From contig NZ_JAKGAP010000023.1 in NCBI RefSeq assembly GCF_021532375.1, positions 1-64,000 of the forward strand: a stretch of 64,000 nt of DNA, written 5' to 3'. Position 1 is the stretch's first letter. Every line of letters starts with the position of its first letter. A program made the translations under genes and the position numbers. Positions 42,311 to 49,595 of this stretch are shown here, one piece after another. Origin of the DNA: Paenibacillus alkaliterrae (GTDB lineage Bacteria > Bacillota > Bacilli > Paenibacillales > Paenibacillaceae). A model generated the notes under the pieces. That model searched no databases, was not told the DNA's origin, and worked only from the letters and a program-made list of their open reading frames with translations.

Positions 42311-43729
42311 CTATTTTTGGAGTTCCGCAATCAATTTGTCTTTTTCGACTTTCAGTTTCTTCTCCACATTTTCTTGCGCTTGTTGAATGGCTGTTTTGGA
42401 ATCGATGTTTTTATCGATTGCAGCTAAAACGCTTTCAAGCCAGATCGGCCAGGCCATACCATCAAGACGAGTGATACGTCTAATAGGAATCAAGTTAGCA
42501 AGTTCGGTGTAGATCCTGTAATCCTCTTGGTCGCCAAGGTATGCATTCTTATGCGACAGGTACCACTCTTGGCTTGTGATATGCTTCCAATCCGGTTGAA
42601 TGGATTGCTGAATCCATACTTTCCAAGCTTCCTCATGCGTCGTAATAAACTCGATAAATGCCCATGACGCTTCTTTGTTCTGGCTTTGCGAAGGCAATAC
42701 GAATGTAGAACCGCCCATGCCGATGTTAAGACCGAAAGGCGCCGAAGTCGTTCTCCATTTGCCCTTTTGATCCGGGAAGTTCTCTTCCAAACCGCGTGCG
42801 CCCCAACTTCCCACTACGAACATAGGGGACTCGCCTTTTTTCACGCGCTGCTTGCCTTTGTCGCTAAAAATGCCGTCATGCGGCGCAATTTTCAACTGAT
42901 TAACTTGCTTGGAAAGATCAAGGAACTTCACGAATTCTTCTGTGTTGCGAACCCAGTTCATTTCATCGTCAAAGTAGCCGTACATATCGCCTAGCCAGTG
43001 AACCGGTGAATCACGCCATTCCATGGCATACTTGCCGTTTGCCTTCAACGTTTGTGCAAGCGTGAAGAAATTTTCCGGTTCCTGGATATATTCCCCAAGC
43101 TCTTGCGGATCGGATGGCAATCCCAGCTCTTCGAAAATGTCTGCGCGGTAGTAAGTTACGGCCGGCGTAACGTCCCACGGCATACCAAGCAATTTGCTGC
43201 CGTCAACGGATGACCAGCGGCTCCAGTTGTATTCCGATACTAAGCTTTGGTATTTGCCGGCATCGTATTGCGGCTGAAGCAGATCTTCGAGCACATTCCC
43301 TGTACTGTACCGCGGGAATTGACCTTGCTCGACGAGCGCGACATCCGGTGCGCCTTTGCCAGCTGCCAGAGTCGTTTGCAATTTGTCATGCAGGTCTCCA
43401 AACGGTACAAAAATCGTTTTCACCTTAATGTTCGGATATACGATATTAAATTGCTTTACAAGCTCAGTGTATCTCGGTTTATCATCAACGAAAGTCCAGA
43501 ACGTAACCTCGCCGCCGAGCGCTGGATCTACCGTCGATTTGGGCGTACCCTCATCAACCGCTTCTTCTCCTGCAGCATCATTCGTTGCCGCCTCATTACC
43601 ATCTGCATTTGCATTCGCAGCATTTGTATTGTTGGAATTAACAGGTTGTGTTCCCGCACCACTTGAACAAGCGGTAATGAGCATAATAAGTGCCAATACA
43701 AAAATAAAAGAGCTTGCAATCTTTTTCAT
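42311..43729 (-). CDS. Extracellular solute-binding lipoprotein (array, first gene)
   Basis: 472 residues: signal peptide with lipobox LITAC near residue 21, an Asn/Ala/Glu-rich linker, and an SBP_bac_1 domain beginning GGEVTFWTFVDDKPRYTELV. It includes TTLAAGKGAPDVALVEQGQF and a C-terminal tail rich in Lys and Glu. It is the first gene of the array, behind cre-like and repeated sequences. GAGGAGGG precedes ATG. Which of the two permease pairs it serves cannot be told. Confidence 0.92.
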   Translation of the reverse strand: MKKIASSFIFVLALIMLITACSSGAGTQPVNSNNTNAANANADGNEAATNDAAGEEAVDEGTPKSTVDPALGGEVTFWTFVDDKPRYTELVKQFNIVYPNIKVKTIFVPFGDLHDKLQTTLAAGKGAPDVALVEQGQFPRYSTGNVLEDLLQPQYDAGKYQSLVSEYNWSRWSSVDGSKLLGMPWDVTPAVTYYRADIFEELGLPSDPQELGEYIQEPENFFTLAQTLKANGKYAMEWRDSPVHWLGDMYGYFDDEMNWVRNTEEFVKFLDLSKQVNQLKIAPHDGIFSDKGKQRVKKGESPMFVVGSWGARGLEENFPDQKGKWRTTSAPFGLNIGMGGSTFVLPSQSQNKEASWAFIEFITTHEEAWKVWIQQSIQPDWKHITSQEWYLSHKNAYLGDQEDYRIYTELANLIPIRRITRLDGMAWPIWLESVLAAIDKNIDSKTAIQQAQENVEKKLKVEKDKLIAELQK

Positions 43730-43755
43730 TTAAAAATCCCTCCTCATTCATTTGA

Positions 43756-43800
43756 GTTAAGCGGTTACAATTGTTTCATTCGTATAAATGAAGCGTTTAC
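43756..43800 (-). promoter_or_regulatory. Two cre-like half-matching sites before the array
   Basis: On the minus strand TGTAAACGCTTCA (near 43788-43800) and TGTAACCGCTTAA (near 43758-43769) keep a strong TGTAANCG half but the right half is one base short of the standard cre. The first resembles TGTAAGCGGTTCA before the binding protein gene at 56877. Confidence 0.35.
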
Positions 43801-43869
43801 ATTTCCATTATTTTTTGATTACAATTTGCACGAAATGACTCCCTTTGTAACTAAAATCGGTTAATATAA

Positions 43870-43971
43870 TTATTAATCAATTGGGGGTGAAAACAATTTT
43901 ACTCTAAAAAAACTTGTATTTACGCCTTATTAACCACCTCCACATTAAATAAGCTTTTTTATTAATCAATT
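43870..43971. repeat. Direct repeat TTATTAATCAATT
   Basis: Exact 13-base copies at 43870-43882 and 43959-43971, 89 bases apart. The motif is nearly palindromic (ATTAATCAAT), like a dimeric regulator site. It lies 140-240 bases upstream of the array's first gene. Confidence 0.4.
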
Positions 43972-44147
43972 AACTTATTTGTTACATCATCATTCTACCA
44001 TGTTTTTCTCCATTTTCAAGTCCTAAAAATATATTTCTCTGCTTTAATATTACGGAGGATGGAAGCTTCTTAGATGGGATTCGTTTGTCGGAAACGTCGA
44101 TACGGGATTTACATATCAACAACAGCCACTACAAAGAAAAACAAAAA

Positions 44148-44181
44148 CAGCGTAGAAAGGCGTTTAAGCCTATCTGCGCTG
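44148..44181 (-). terminator. Terminator of copZ
   Basis: On the minus strand CAGCGCAGATAGGC and GCCTTTCTACGCTG form a stem with two small mismatches, followed by TTTTTG. Confidence 0.7.
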
Positions 44182-44218
44182 CTTTTAATTACATGAGTTT
44201 ACACTATCGGCCAAATAA

Positions 44219-44419
44219 TTAAACGACATCGTAGCCTTGATCCTCGATCGCTGCTTTCACGGCTTCAATCGTAACCTTCGCTTCATCGTACTCCACGGTT
44301 ACCTTCTTGCCGGCTAAATCAACCTTCCCGCTTGCTCCCGCATCGCTGACAGCCTTCTCTACCGCGCTGACGCAATGTCCGCAGGTCATTCCCTCTACCT
44401 TCATTACCGTATTTGCCAT
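44219..44419 (-). CDS. copZ: Copper chaperone CopZ-like
   Basis: 66 residues, a single heavy-metal-associated domain with the copper site MTCGHC near residues 10-15 and the beta-alpha-beta pattern ending IEDQGYDVV. It carries Cu(I) to a P-type ATPase. ATG at 44419 (MANTVMK) has GAGGGG 9 bases upstream; the in-frame ATG at 44437 lacks a site. No copA or csoR gene is adjacent, so partners must be elsewhere. Confidence 0.88.
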   Translation of the reverse strand: MANTVMKVEGMTCGHCVSAVEKAVSDAGASGKVDLAGKKVTVEYDEAKVTIEAVKAAIEDQGYDVV

Positions 44420-44460
44420 TATAAAATCCCCTCTCATCTATATTTCACGGCTATCTTATC

Positions 44461-44477
44461 ATACCCCCATGGGGTAT
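44461..44477 (-). promoter_or_regulatory. CsoR-type copper operator before copZ
   Basis: ATACCCCCATGGGGTAT is a near-perfect inverted repeat with the C-run/G-run form of CsoR boxes. It lies 42 bases before the copZ start, between a TTTACA -35-like and a TAAGAT -10-like sequence on the minus strand, fitting copper-relieved repression. Confidence 0.75.
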
Positions 44478-44591
44478 GTAAAGAATCAGTTTTCACTTTA
44501 CTTTTTTGTTACATCGCATACGCTTTTAATATGGAATGCAATATGCTACTATCCACATAGAAAGTAAAATATTGTCGGAGGAATGACACCT

Positions 44592-45536
44592 ATGGATTAT
44601 TATGCGCATGTCAAATGGTTCACCGACGTCGTCGCAGAGAAGGAATCAATCGCAGCTGTGTTATCCCCTTTTTTCATGACGCTCGCCATATTCACGGCCG
44701 TTCTGCTCGCGGTGCTTACCCAGCTGCTTCCCTCTCTATCGAAGTCTAAGCTGTCTGCGCGAATGGATACCGGCCTTGATCAATTAAGAAAATATTCGCC
44801 GCCCATTCTCAAATACGGAACGGCTGCCGCGCTGCTCATCCAAGCGCTCACCGGAACGCGCTTCGCCCTCGAATTCGAGCTGACCGGCGGCTGGCAAACG
44901 ATTGTAATGTGGGCTGCCATTGCGCTGCTGTTGATTCCTCATCATTATGCCACCAAGACAGGCGCGCTTGCGATGCTCGTCTTGTTTATTGATACAGGCA
45001 TAGAAGCCGGGCTGTTCCATATGCTTGACTATGGCTTTTATTTGGCCATTATCGGCGTGCTTCTTCTCGAGCGGACGAAGGAATCGAGATGGAGCTTCCC
45101 GCTTCTCTATTTGGGCACCGGTCTGTCGCTCTGCTGGGTAGCCGTCGAGAAATGGATCTATCCGTCCATGGCCGAGGATATCATCGTCAATCACAACGTT
45201 CCTACCTTCGGCTTCGCTCCCGGGCTATTTATCGTCATGACCGGCTTTATCGAGTTTGTCGTCGGTTATTTGCTTGTTGTCGGCATACTGAACCGGCTTC
45301 TCTCATTTGTCCTGACGTTGATTTTCATTTCTACGACGATGCTGTTCGGCATGGAGGAGCTCGTCGGACATTTCATGATCCATATTGTGCTGATCCTGTT
45401 TATTATTGAAGGTGTCAGCTTCTACAAGCCGCCGGTATCCATGCACCGCACGGTCATCGATCGAATGGTATTCGTATCGCTCAACTTTATTTTCGTACTG
45501 GCTGCGTTCTTGCTCATCTATTACCGCTTTGCCTAA
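44592..45536 (+). CDS. Polytopic membrane protein, DoxX-like
   Basis: 314 residues with about eight or nine transmembrane helices and few charged loops. It vaguely resembles DoxX/terminal-oxidase-associated membrane proteins, but I do not recognise a specific family. Conserved-looking features are a central LIPHHYATKTGALAMLVLF segment and the acidic ELVGHFMIH near the end. ATG at 44592 is preferred (GGAGG 10 bases upstream); ATG at 44583 is only one base from that site. It is followed after 29 bases by the GlpQ-like gene. Confidence 0.7.
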   Translation: MDYYAHVKWFTDVVAEKESIAAVLSPFFMTLAIFTAVLLAVLTQLLPSLSKSKLSARMDTGLDQLRKYSPPILKYGTAAALLIQALTGTRFALEFELTGGWQTIVMWAAIALLLIPHHYATKTGALAMLVLFIDTGIEAGLFHMLDYGFYLAIIGVLLLERTKESRWSFPLLYLGTGLSLCWVAVEKWIYPSMAEDIIVNHNVPTFGFAPGLFIVMTGFIEFVVGYLLVVGILNRLLSFVLTLIFISTTMLFGMEELVGHFMIHIVLILFIIEGVSFYKPPVSMHRTVIDRMVFVSLNFIFVLAAFLLIYYRFA

Positions 45537-45565
45537 CCCATCCATCCCCGAAAGGACGAATCCCG

Positions 45566-46312
45566 ATGAAAAAAATCATTAATTTCGCTCATAGAGGCGC
45601 TAGCGGCTATTGCCCGGAAAATACGCTCGCAGCATTCTCGAAAGCGCTTGAGCTTGGCGCCACAGGCATTGAAACGGATGTCCAGCTTACAAGGGACGGT
45701 CAAGTCGTCATTATCCATGACGAGTCGCTATTAAGAACGACCGGGCTAAATCAGCTCATTAAGGATACCGACCTGACGGAGCTCGGGACGCTTGATGCGG
45801 GCAGTTGGTTTTCACCCGAATACAAAGCCGAACGCATCCCTGCCCTTGAACAGCTGCTCAAGCTGATCAAGCATACCGATACCATTCTTAACATTGAGCT
45901 CAAAAACGGCATCATGCCTTATCCCGGTCTGGAGCAAAAAGTAATCGAGCTCGTTCGAGCCTGTCAAATGACGGATCGAGTCATCATTTCGAGCTTCAAT
46001 CATTATTCTCTCGTACAATGCAAGCAAGCGGCACCCGAGATTCGTACCGGTATTTTATATATGGAAAGGCTGTACCGCCCATGGGAATATGCGAAAACGG
46101 TGCAAGCGGATGCGCTGCATGCCTATAAGCTGGCGGTTACGCCGGAATGGACGGCTGAGGCAGCCGCGCATGGTATCGCCTGCCATCCGTTTACCGTTAA
46201 CGATACAGACGAAATGAAGCAGCTTGCCCGTGCCGGCGCAGCGGGTATCATTACCGATTATCCCGATCGTTTGGCAGAGGTGTTAGCCGGGAGAGGAGCG
46301 GACACGGAATGA
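45566..46312 (+). CDS. Glycerophosphodiester phosphodiesterase (GlpQ/UgpQ-like)
   Basis: 248 residues without a signal peptide, so a cytoplasmic UgpQ-type enzyme. The catalytic HRGASGYCPENTLAAF motif near 9-24, followed by GIETDVQLTRDG and VIIHDE, is complete. It hydrolyses glycerophosphodiesters to glycerol-3-phosphate and alcohol. It overlaps the MFS gene by 4 bases (ATGA at 46309), which may import its substrate. AAAGGA supplies the ribosome site. Confidence 0.9.
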   Translation: MKKIINFAHRGASGYCPENTLAAFSKALELGATGIETDVQLTRDGQVVIIHDESLLRTTGLNQLIKDTDLTELGTLDAGSWFSPEYKAERIPALEQLLKLIKHTDTILNIELKNGIMPYPGLEQKVIELVRACQMTDRVIISSFNHYSLVQCKQAAPEIRTGILYMERLYRPWEYAKTVQADALHAYKLAVTPEWTAEAAAHGIACHPFTVNDTDEMKQLARAGAAGIITDYPDRLAEVLAGRGADTE

Positions 46313-47514
46313 AAAAAACGTGGCTGCTCGGGGTCGGTTTTTTTAGTATCAGCATTACATGGGCTTTGTACAACGCATTCATTCCGTTCTTCCTCGAAAA
46401 GTTTATTACAAGCACCGCGCTGATCGGCTTTATGATGACGATCGACAATTACTTCGCCTTGTTTTTGCAGCCTTGGATCGGCAGCCGCAGTGACCGCACG
46501 AATACCCGTTTCGGCCGGAGAATGCCTTACCTGCTTATCGGCATGCCTCTAGCCGCCGTGTTCGGAGCGCTGATTCCATGGCATACCGGACTGCTTACCC
46601 TTATTTTATTTATGGTACTTATGAACTTATCGATGAGCTTATACCGGTCTCCGACTGTAGCGCTAATGCCCGACATTACACAGGACAGCAAGCGAACGCA
46701 AGCTAATGGCATCATTAATTTCATGGGCGGCGTCGGCTCCATTATCGCTTTTGCCGGGGGTGCTTATCTGTATGAGCAGCACAGCTCGCTGCCGTTTCTG
46801 TCCGCATCCATTTTGACACTGATCTGCTTGGCTATCCTTTTGTTTACGATCAAAGAAAAACGCGATGCCATCGTCTATGTACCAGCCGAGCAGAAGGAGA
46901 GCGTATCGTTCAAAGCGGAATGGAACCGACCTACCGTCTTCTTGCTGGGCGCGATTTTCTTCTGGTTTCTATCGTATCAGGGCGTTGAAGCCTTGTTCAC
47001 ACTGTATGGCAAAAACCATCTTCAGCTGACCGAAGGAGAAGCATCCTTCTCGCTCGCCTTCTTCTCTCTAGCGTTCGTGCTTGGCGCCATACCGAGCGGC
47101 TTATTGGGCAAAAGGTTCGGCAAAAAGCTTATCATCGCCATAGGCGTTATCGGCCTGATCTTTATTTTTGCAGCCATATCATTCGTCGACCAGCTGCTGC
47201 CGCTTCGCATGCTGCTCATTGTCGGCGGAATCTTCTGGGCCATGATCAACATTAACTCCTATCCCTTTATCGTCGCGCTCGGGAAAGAGCAAAGCATCGG
47301 AACGCGCACAGGAATCTATTATTTAATTTCTTCACTTGCCGCCATTACCTCGCCCCCGCTTATGGGCGGCATGATCGACCTGTTCGGTTATTCCGTTCTC
47401 TTCTACTTCGCCTCGGGCGGCATGGTTATCGCCTTCCTGTTCCTTCTGGGTGTGAAGGACAAAGGACTAACGAAAGCTCTTCCCAAGCAAGGCACTTCGA
47501 CAACCTACAATTAA
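46309..47514 (+). CDS. MFS transporter, SLC45/GPH-like
   Basis: 401 residues with twelve helices. The loop between helices 2 and 3 reads GSRSDRTNTRFGRRMPYLLIG, the signature of the SLC45/sugar-cation symporter type. Substrates in relatives are sugars; the coupling to a GlpQ-like gene instead suggests a glycerophosphodiester or a related polyol compound, which is inference. It ends at a perfect 40-base palindrome. Confidence 0.85.
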   Translation: MKKTWLLGVGFFSISITWALYNAFIPFFLEKFITSTALIGFMMTIDNYFALFLQPWIGSRSDRTNTRFGRRMPYLLIGMPLAAVFGALIPWHTGLLTLILFMVLMNLSMSLYRSPTVALMPDITQDSKRTQANGIINFMGGVGSIIAFAGGAYLYEQHSSLPFLSASILTLICLAILLFTIKEKRDAIVYVPAEQKESVSFKAEWNRPTVFLLGAIFFWFLSYQGVEALFTLYGKNHLQLTEGEASFSLAFFSLAFVLGAIPSGLLGKRFGKKLIIAIGVIGLIFIFAAISFVDQLLPLRMLLIVGGIFWAMININSYPFIVALGKEQSIGTRTGIYYLISSLAAITSPPLMGGMIDLFGYSVLFYFASGGMVIAFLFLLGVKDKGLTKALPKQGTSTTYN

Positions 47515-47554
47515 AAACCTATGAATCACTGGATATCCAGTGATTCATAGGTTT
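47515..47554. terminator. Perfect 40-base palindrome after the MFS gene
   Basis: AAACCTATGAATCACTGGAT and its exact reverse complement abut with no loop bases. It begins at the MFS stop codon. Only GTTTCAATAA follows, so termination without a long U run; it may act mainly in mRNA stability. Confidence 0.7.
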
Positions 47555-48046
47555 CAATAACTCCAGTTCTCGTGTTTAGTAGCATTATACATAGTCCTTG
47601 TACTGACTGGCATCCATGCTACCTCTTTGCATATGATTGCAACTGCGCTTCTCTGACGCTATCATGTAGTCTGCAATGACTGATTAATTCGACAGAATGT
47701 CGGTCAATTCCTTCACTGTCACTCAACCGTATTCTATCTTGAATATAAAGTTGATGGTACCACGAACGGCGTGCCCGACAAAATACTACACGATTTACTA
47801 ACTTCGTTCGTCTACTTCGGCAACATCAAATGAACCTCCTACCTGAGCAAAGGGGAGAGTGAAGCAAAGAATTCCAAACATAGTTTTACTTTATCCCAAA
47901 AACTGCCAGTATGATCATGAGTCTAATTACGCTCTAGCACAGAATGCTTAACAAAGGTGCTTTAAAGTCGCATAATTTCCTGAACTACAAAAAAATCCGG
48001 TCCCGCGTTTTTCGACAACGGTCCGGATTTTTTTCTGATGTTTTCA
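47555..48046. other. Intergenic, no gene seen
   Basis: About 490 bases between convergent operons. Only the terminator at 47991-48033 is recognisable. A frame-broken coding remnant is not evident. Confidence 0.5.
47991..48033. terminator. Bidirectional terminator after the yitT-like gene
   Basis: AAAATCCGGTCC pairs with GGTCCGGATTT (small mismatch), flanked by A run on the left and T run on the right, so it works on both strands. It ends the YitT message 14 bases past its stop. Confidence 0.85.
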
Positions 48047-48913
48047 TTAATGAATGCTGCCCTTGGAAAATCCGCCGCCCATAACGTCGGACACATGCTC
48101 GATTGCAATAAACGCCTTCCCGTCGATAGACTGCACGATCGCCTTCAGCTTCGCCAGCTCCAGACGCGACACAACGCAGTAAATCATTTGCGTATCGTCC
48201 TTCGAGTAGCCGCCGCGCGCCTGGATCAACGTTGTCGTCCGGCCTAAACGATCGATTATCGCCTGTGAAATTTCCTCGAATTCGCTCGAGATGATCGTCA
48301 CGGACTTCGATTCGTCCAAACCTTCGACGACAATATCAATTAATTTAATCGCAATATAGTATGTAAACATCGAATACATCGCAGAGTCCCACTCAAATAC
48401 GAAGCCGGAAACAACAAATATGACCACGTTGAAAATCATGATGATTTGCCCGATAGGCATGCGCAGCTTCTTCGCAATAAGGATCGATACTATCTCTACG
48501 CCATCGAGCGAACCTCCGAATCGAATCGCTAAGCCTACGCCAGCGCCAAGTATCAAACCGCCAAACAATACCGCAAGCAGCTTCTCTTCCGTGAACGCTT
48601 CGACATGATGAAGCATGGCTGTTGTAATAGACATAACAATAATACCGTACAGCGTCGAGATCGCGAACGTTTTGCCGATTTGCTTATAGCCGAGAATGAG
48701 AAACGGTACGTTCATGATGAATAAGTAAAGTCCGAGCGGGAGAGGGGTTACATGCGCAAGCATGATGGATATGCCGGCGATACCTCCATCGATAATACTA
48801 TTAGGAACAATGAATAATTCCAAAGCGACGCCCATGAGAACCGAACCGATCGTGATGAATATGAACCTCTTCAATATCTCAAAAAATGATAATCCTTTAT
48901 GTGCCTTTACCAA
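48047..48913 (-). CDS. YitT-family membrane protein (DUF161 + DUF2179)
   Basis: 288 residues: five or six helices (about 15-200) with PNSIIDGGIAGISIMLAH and FGGSLDGVEIVSILIAKK, then a cytoplasmic DUF2179 domain (SVTIISSEFEEISQAIIDRL...). Family members are integral membrane proteins of unknown transport role, numerous in Bacillales. TTG at 48913 is the start, with GGAGGT 7 bases upstream. It is monocistronic. Confidence 0.88.
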   Translation of the reverse strand: MVKAHKGLSFFEILKRFIFITIGSVLMGVALELFIVPNSIIDGGIAGISIMLAHVTPLPLGLYLFIMNVPFLILGYKQIGKTFAISTLYGIIVMSITTAMLHHVEAFTEEKLLAVLFGGLILGAGVGLAIRFGGSLDGVEIVSILIAKKLRMPIGQIIMIFNVVIFVVSGFVFEWDSAMYSMFTYYIAIKLIDIVVEGLDESKSVTIISSEFEEISQAIIDRLGRTTTLIQARGGYSKDDTQMIYCVVSRLELAKLKAIVQSIDGKAFIAIEHVSDVMGGGFSKGSIH

Positions 48914-49012
48914 CAGCTCAACCTCCGTTTATCCGAATTTTACCTTAAAACTTTAGCACAAAAATGGGGGTTTTTCAAAAAAAGGATGGACTCCGTCGAG
49001 CAGTAAAGACAT
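48914..49012. other. Short spacer upstream of the yitT-like gene
   Basis: Promoter space for the YitT gene on the minus strand. No clear -35/-10 was picked. Confidence 0.4.
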
Positions 49013-49129
49013 CTACTTCTCAACCAAAAGAAACAGCAGCTTCTCCTTGTCACTCGCATACATGTTTTGCTTCGTAACGAGCCTGTATGAGTAATTCGTA
49101 AGCGAGAAGTTACTGTATAAATCCATCAT
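49013..49129 (-). CDS. Possible 38-residue small protein
   Basis: Frame MMDLYSNFSLTNYSYRLVTK and 18 further residues ending LLFLLVEK. AAGGTGAT lies ~11 bases before the first ATG. Composition is protein-like, with aromatic and charged alternation, and the frame stands after a terminator (49156) between two genes. No family is recognised. It could also be the N-terminal relic of a longer gene. Confidence 0.4.
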   Translation of the reverse strand: MMDLYSNFSLTNYSYRLVTKQNMYASDKEKLLFLLVEK

Positions 49130-49155
49130 AGCGCACCAATCACCTTTTCAATAAA

Positions 49156-49181
49156 AAACTCATGCCCGTTTCAGGGCATGA
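49156..49181 (-). terminator. Terminator of the 92-residue acidic protein gene
   Basis: ACTCATGCCC and GGGCATGAGT form a perfect stem with a GTTTCA loop; TTTTTTATTG follows on the minus strand. Confidence 0.9.
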
Positions 49182-49218
49182 GTCTTCTCTTCATGAATTT
49201 AGTCTACGAGTCTTCAAT

Positions 49219-49497
49219 TCAGTCTACGTAACCCGCAAGACCTTTGTCCATGAAATAATCCATCTCAGCTTCCATGATCGATTCTACGGTTAGCTCGTTC
49301 GATTTGACGTCGGGCCGGCTTAAAATATAATCAACCAGCTCATCGCCGTCAATTTCAACCTCGCCGTTCTTATCTTCCTTCGCATTGCTGATGAAAGCCT
49401 GCTCATGCTTCAGCACCAGCTTGATCAGCTTCTCATCAGCATCGGTTTCTTGCACAATGTGCCGGATAAGCTCCTGCTCGTTCACTTGTTCACTCAT
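49219..49497 (-). CDS. Small acidic protein of unknown function
   Basis: 92 residues, strongly acidic (many Glu/Asp), predicted helical, with an N-terminal helix pair (EQELIRHIVQETDADEKLIK) and a central EVEIDGDELVDYILSRPD. No cysteines, membrane segments or signal. AGGAGAT precedes ATG, and a strong terminator follows, so it looks like a real monocistronic gene. I do not recognise the family; the ExxDGDE stretch could bind a cation but is not a full EF-hand. Confidence 0.75.
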   Translation of the reverse strand: MSEQVNEQELIRHIVQETDADEKLIKLVLKHEQAFISNAKEDKNGEVEIDGDELVDYILSRPDVKSNELTVESIMEAEMDYFMDKGLAGYVD

Positions 49498-49595
49498 CGT
49501 TTGTCATCTCCTAATCGTCATGCTCGTCTTATTGTACCACAGGAATATCACTTGCATCCGCATAGGGAATCGTCGCATTCGGATCGATCTATAGG

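Larger units (their letters stand above)
43730..44218. other. Intergenic promoter region of the array
   Basis: 489 bases without a gene. Near the binding-protein gene are two cre-like sequences (TGTAAACGCTTCA and TGTAACCGCTTAA on the minus strand, in 43756-43800). Further out, TTATTAATCAATT occurs twice, and the CopZ terminator lies at 44148-44181. Confidence 0.5.

Noticed and set aside
49219..49497. Acidic protein as EF-hand calcium protein
   Set aside because: DxDxDG spacing of a full EF-hand loop is not present.
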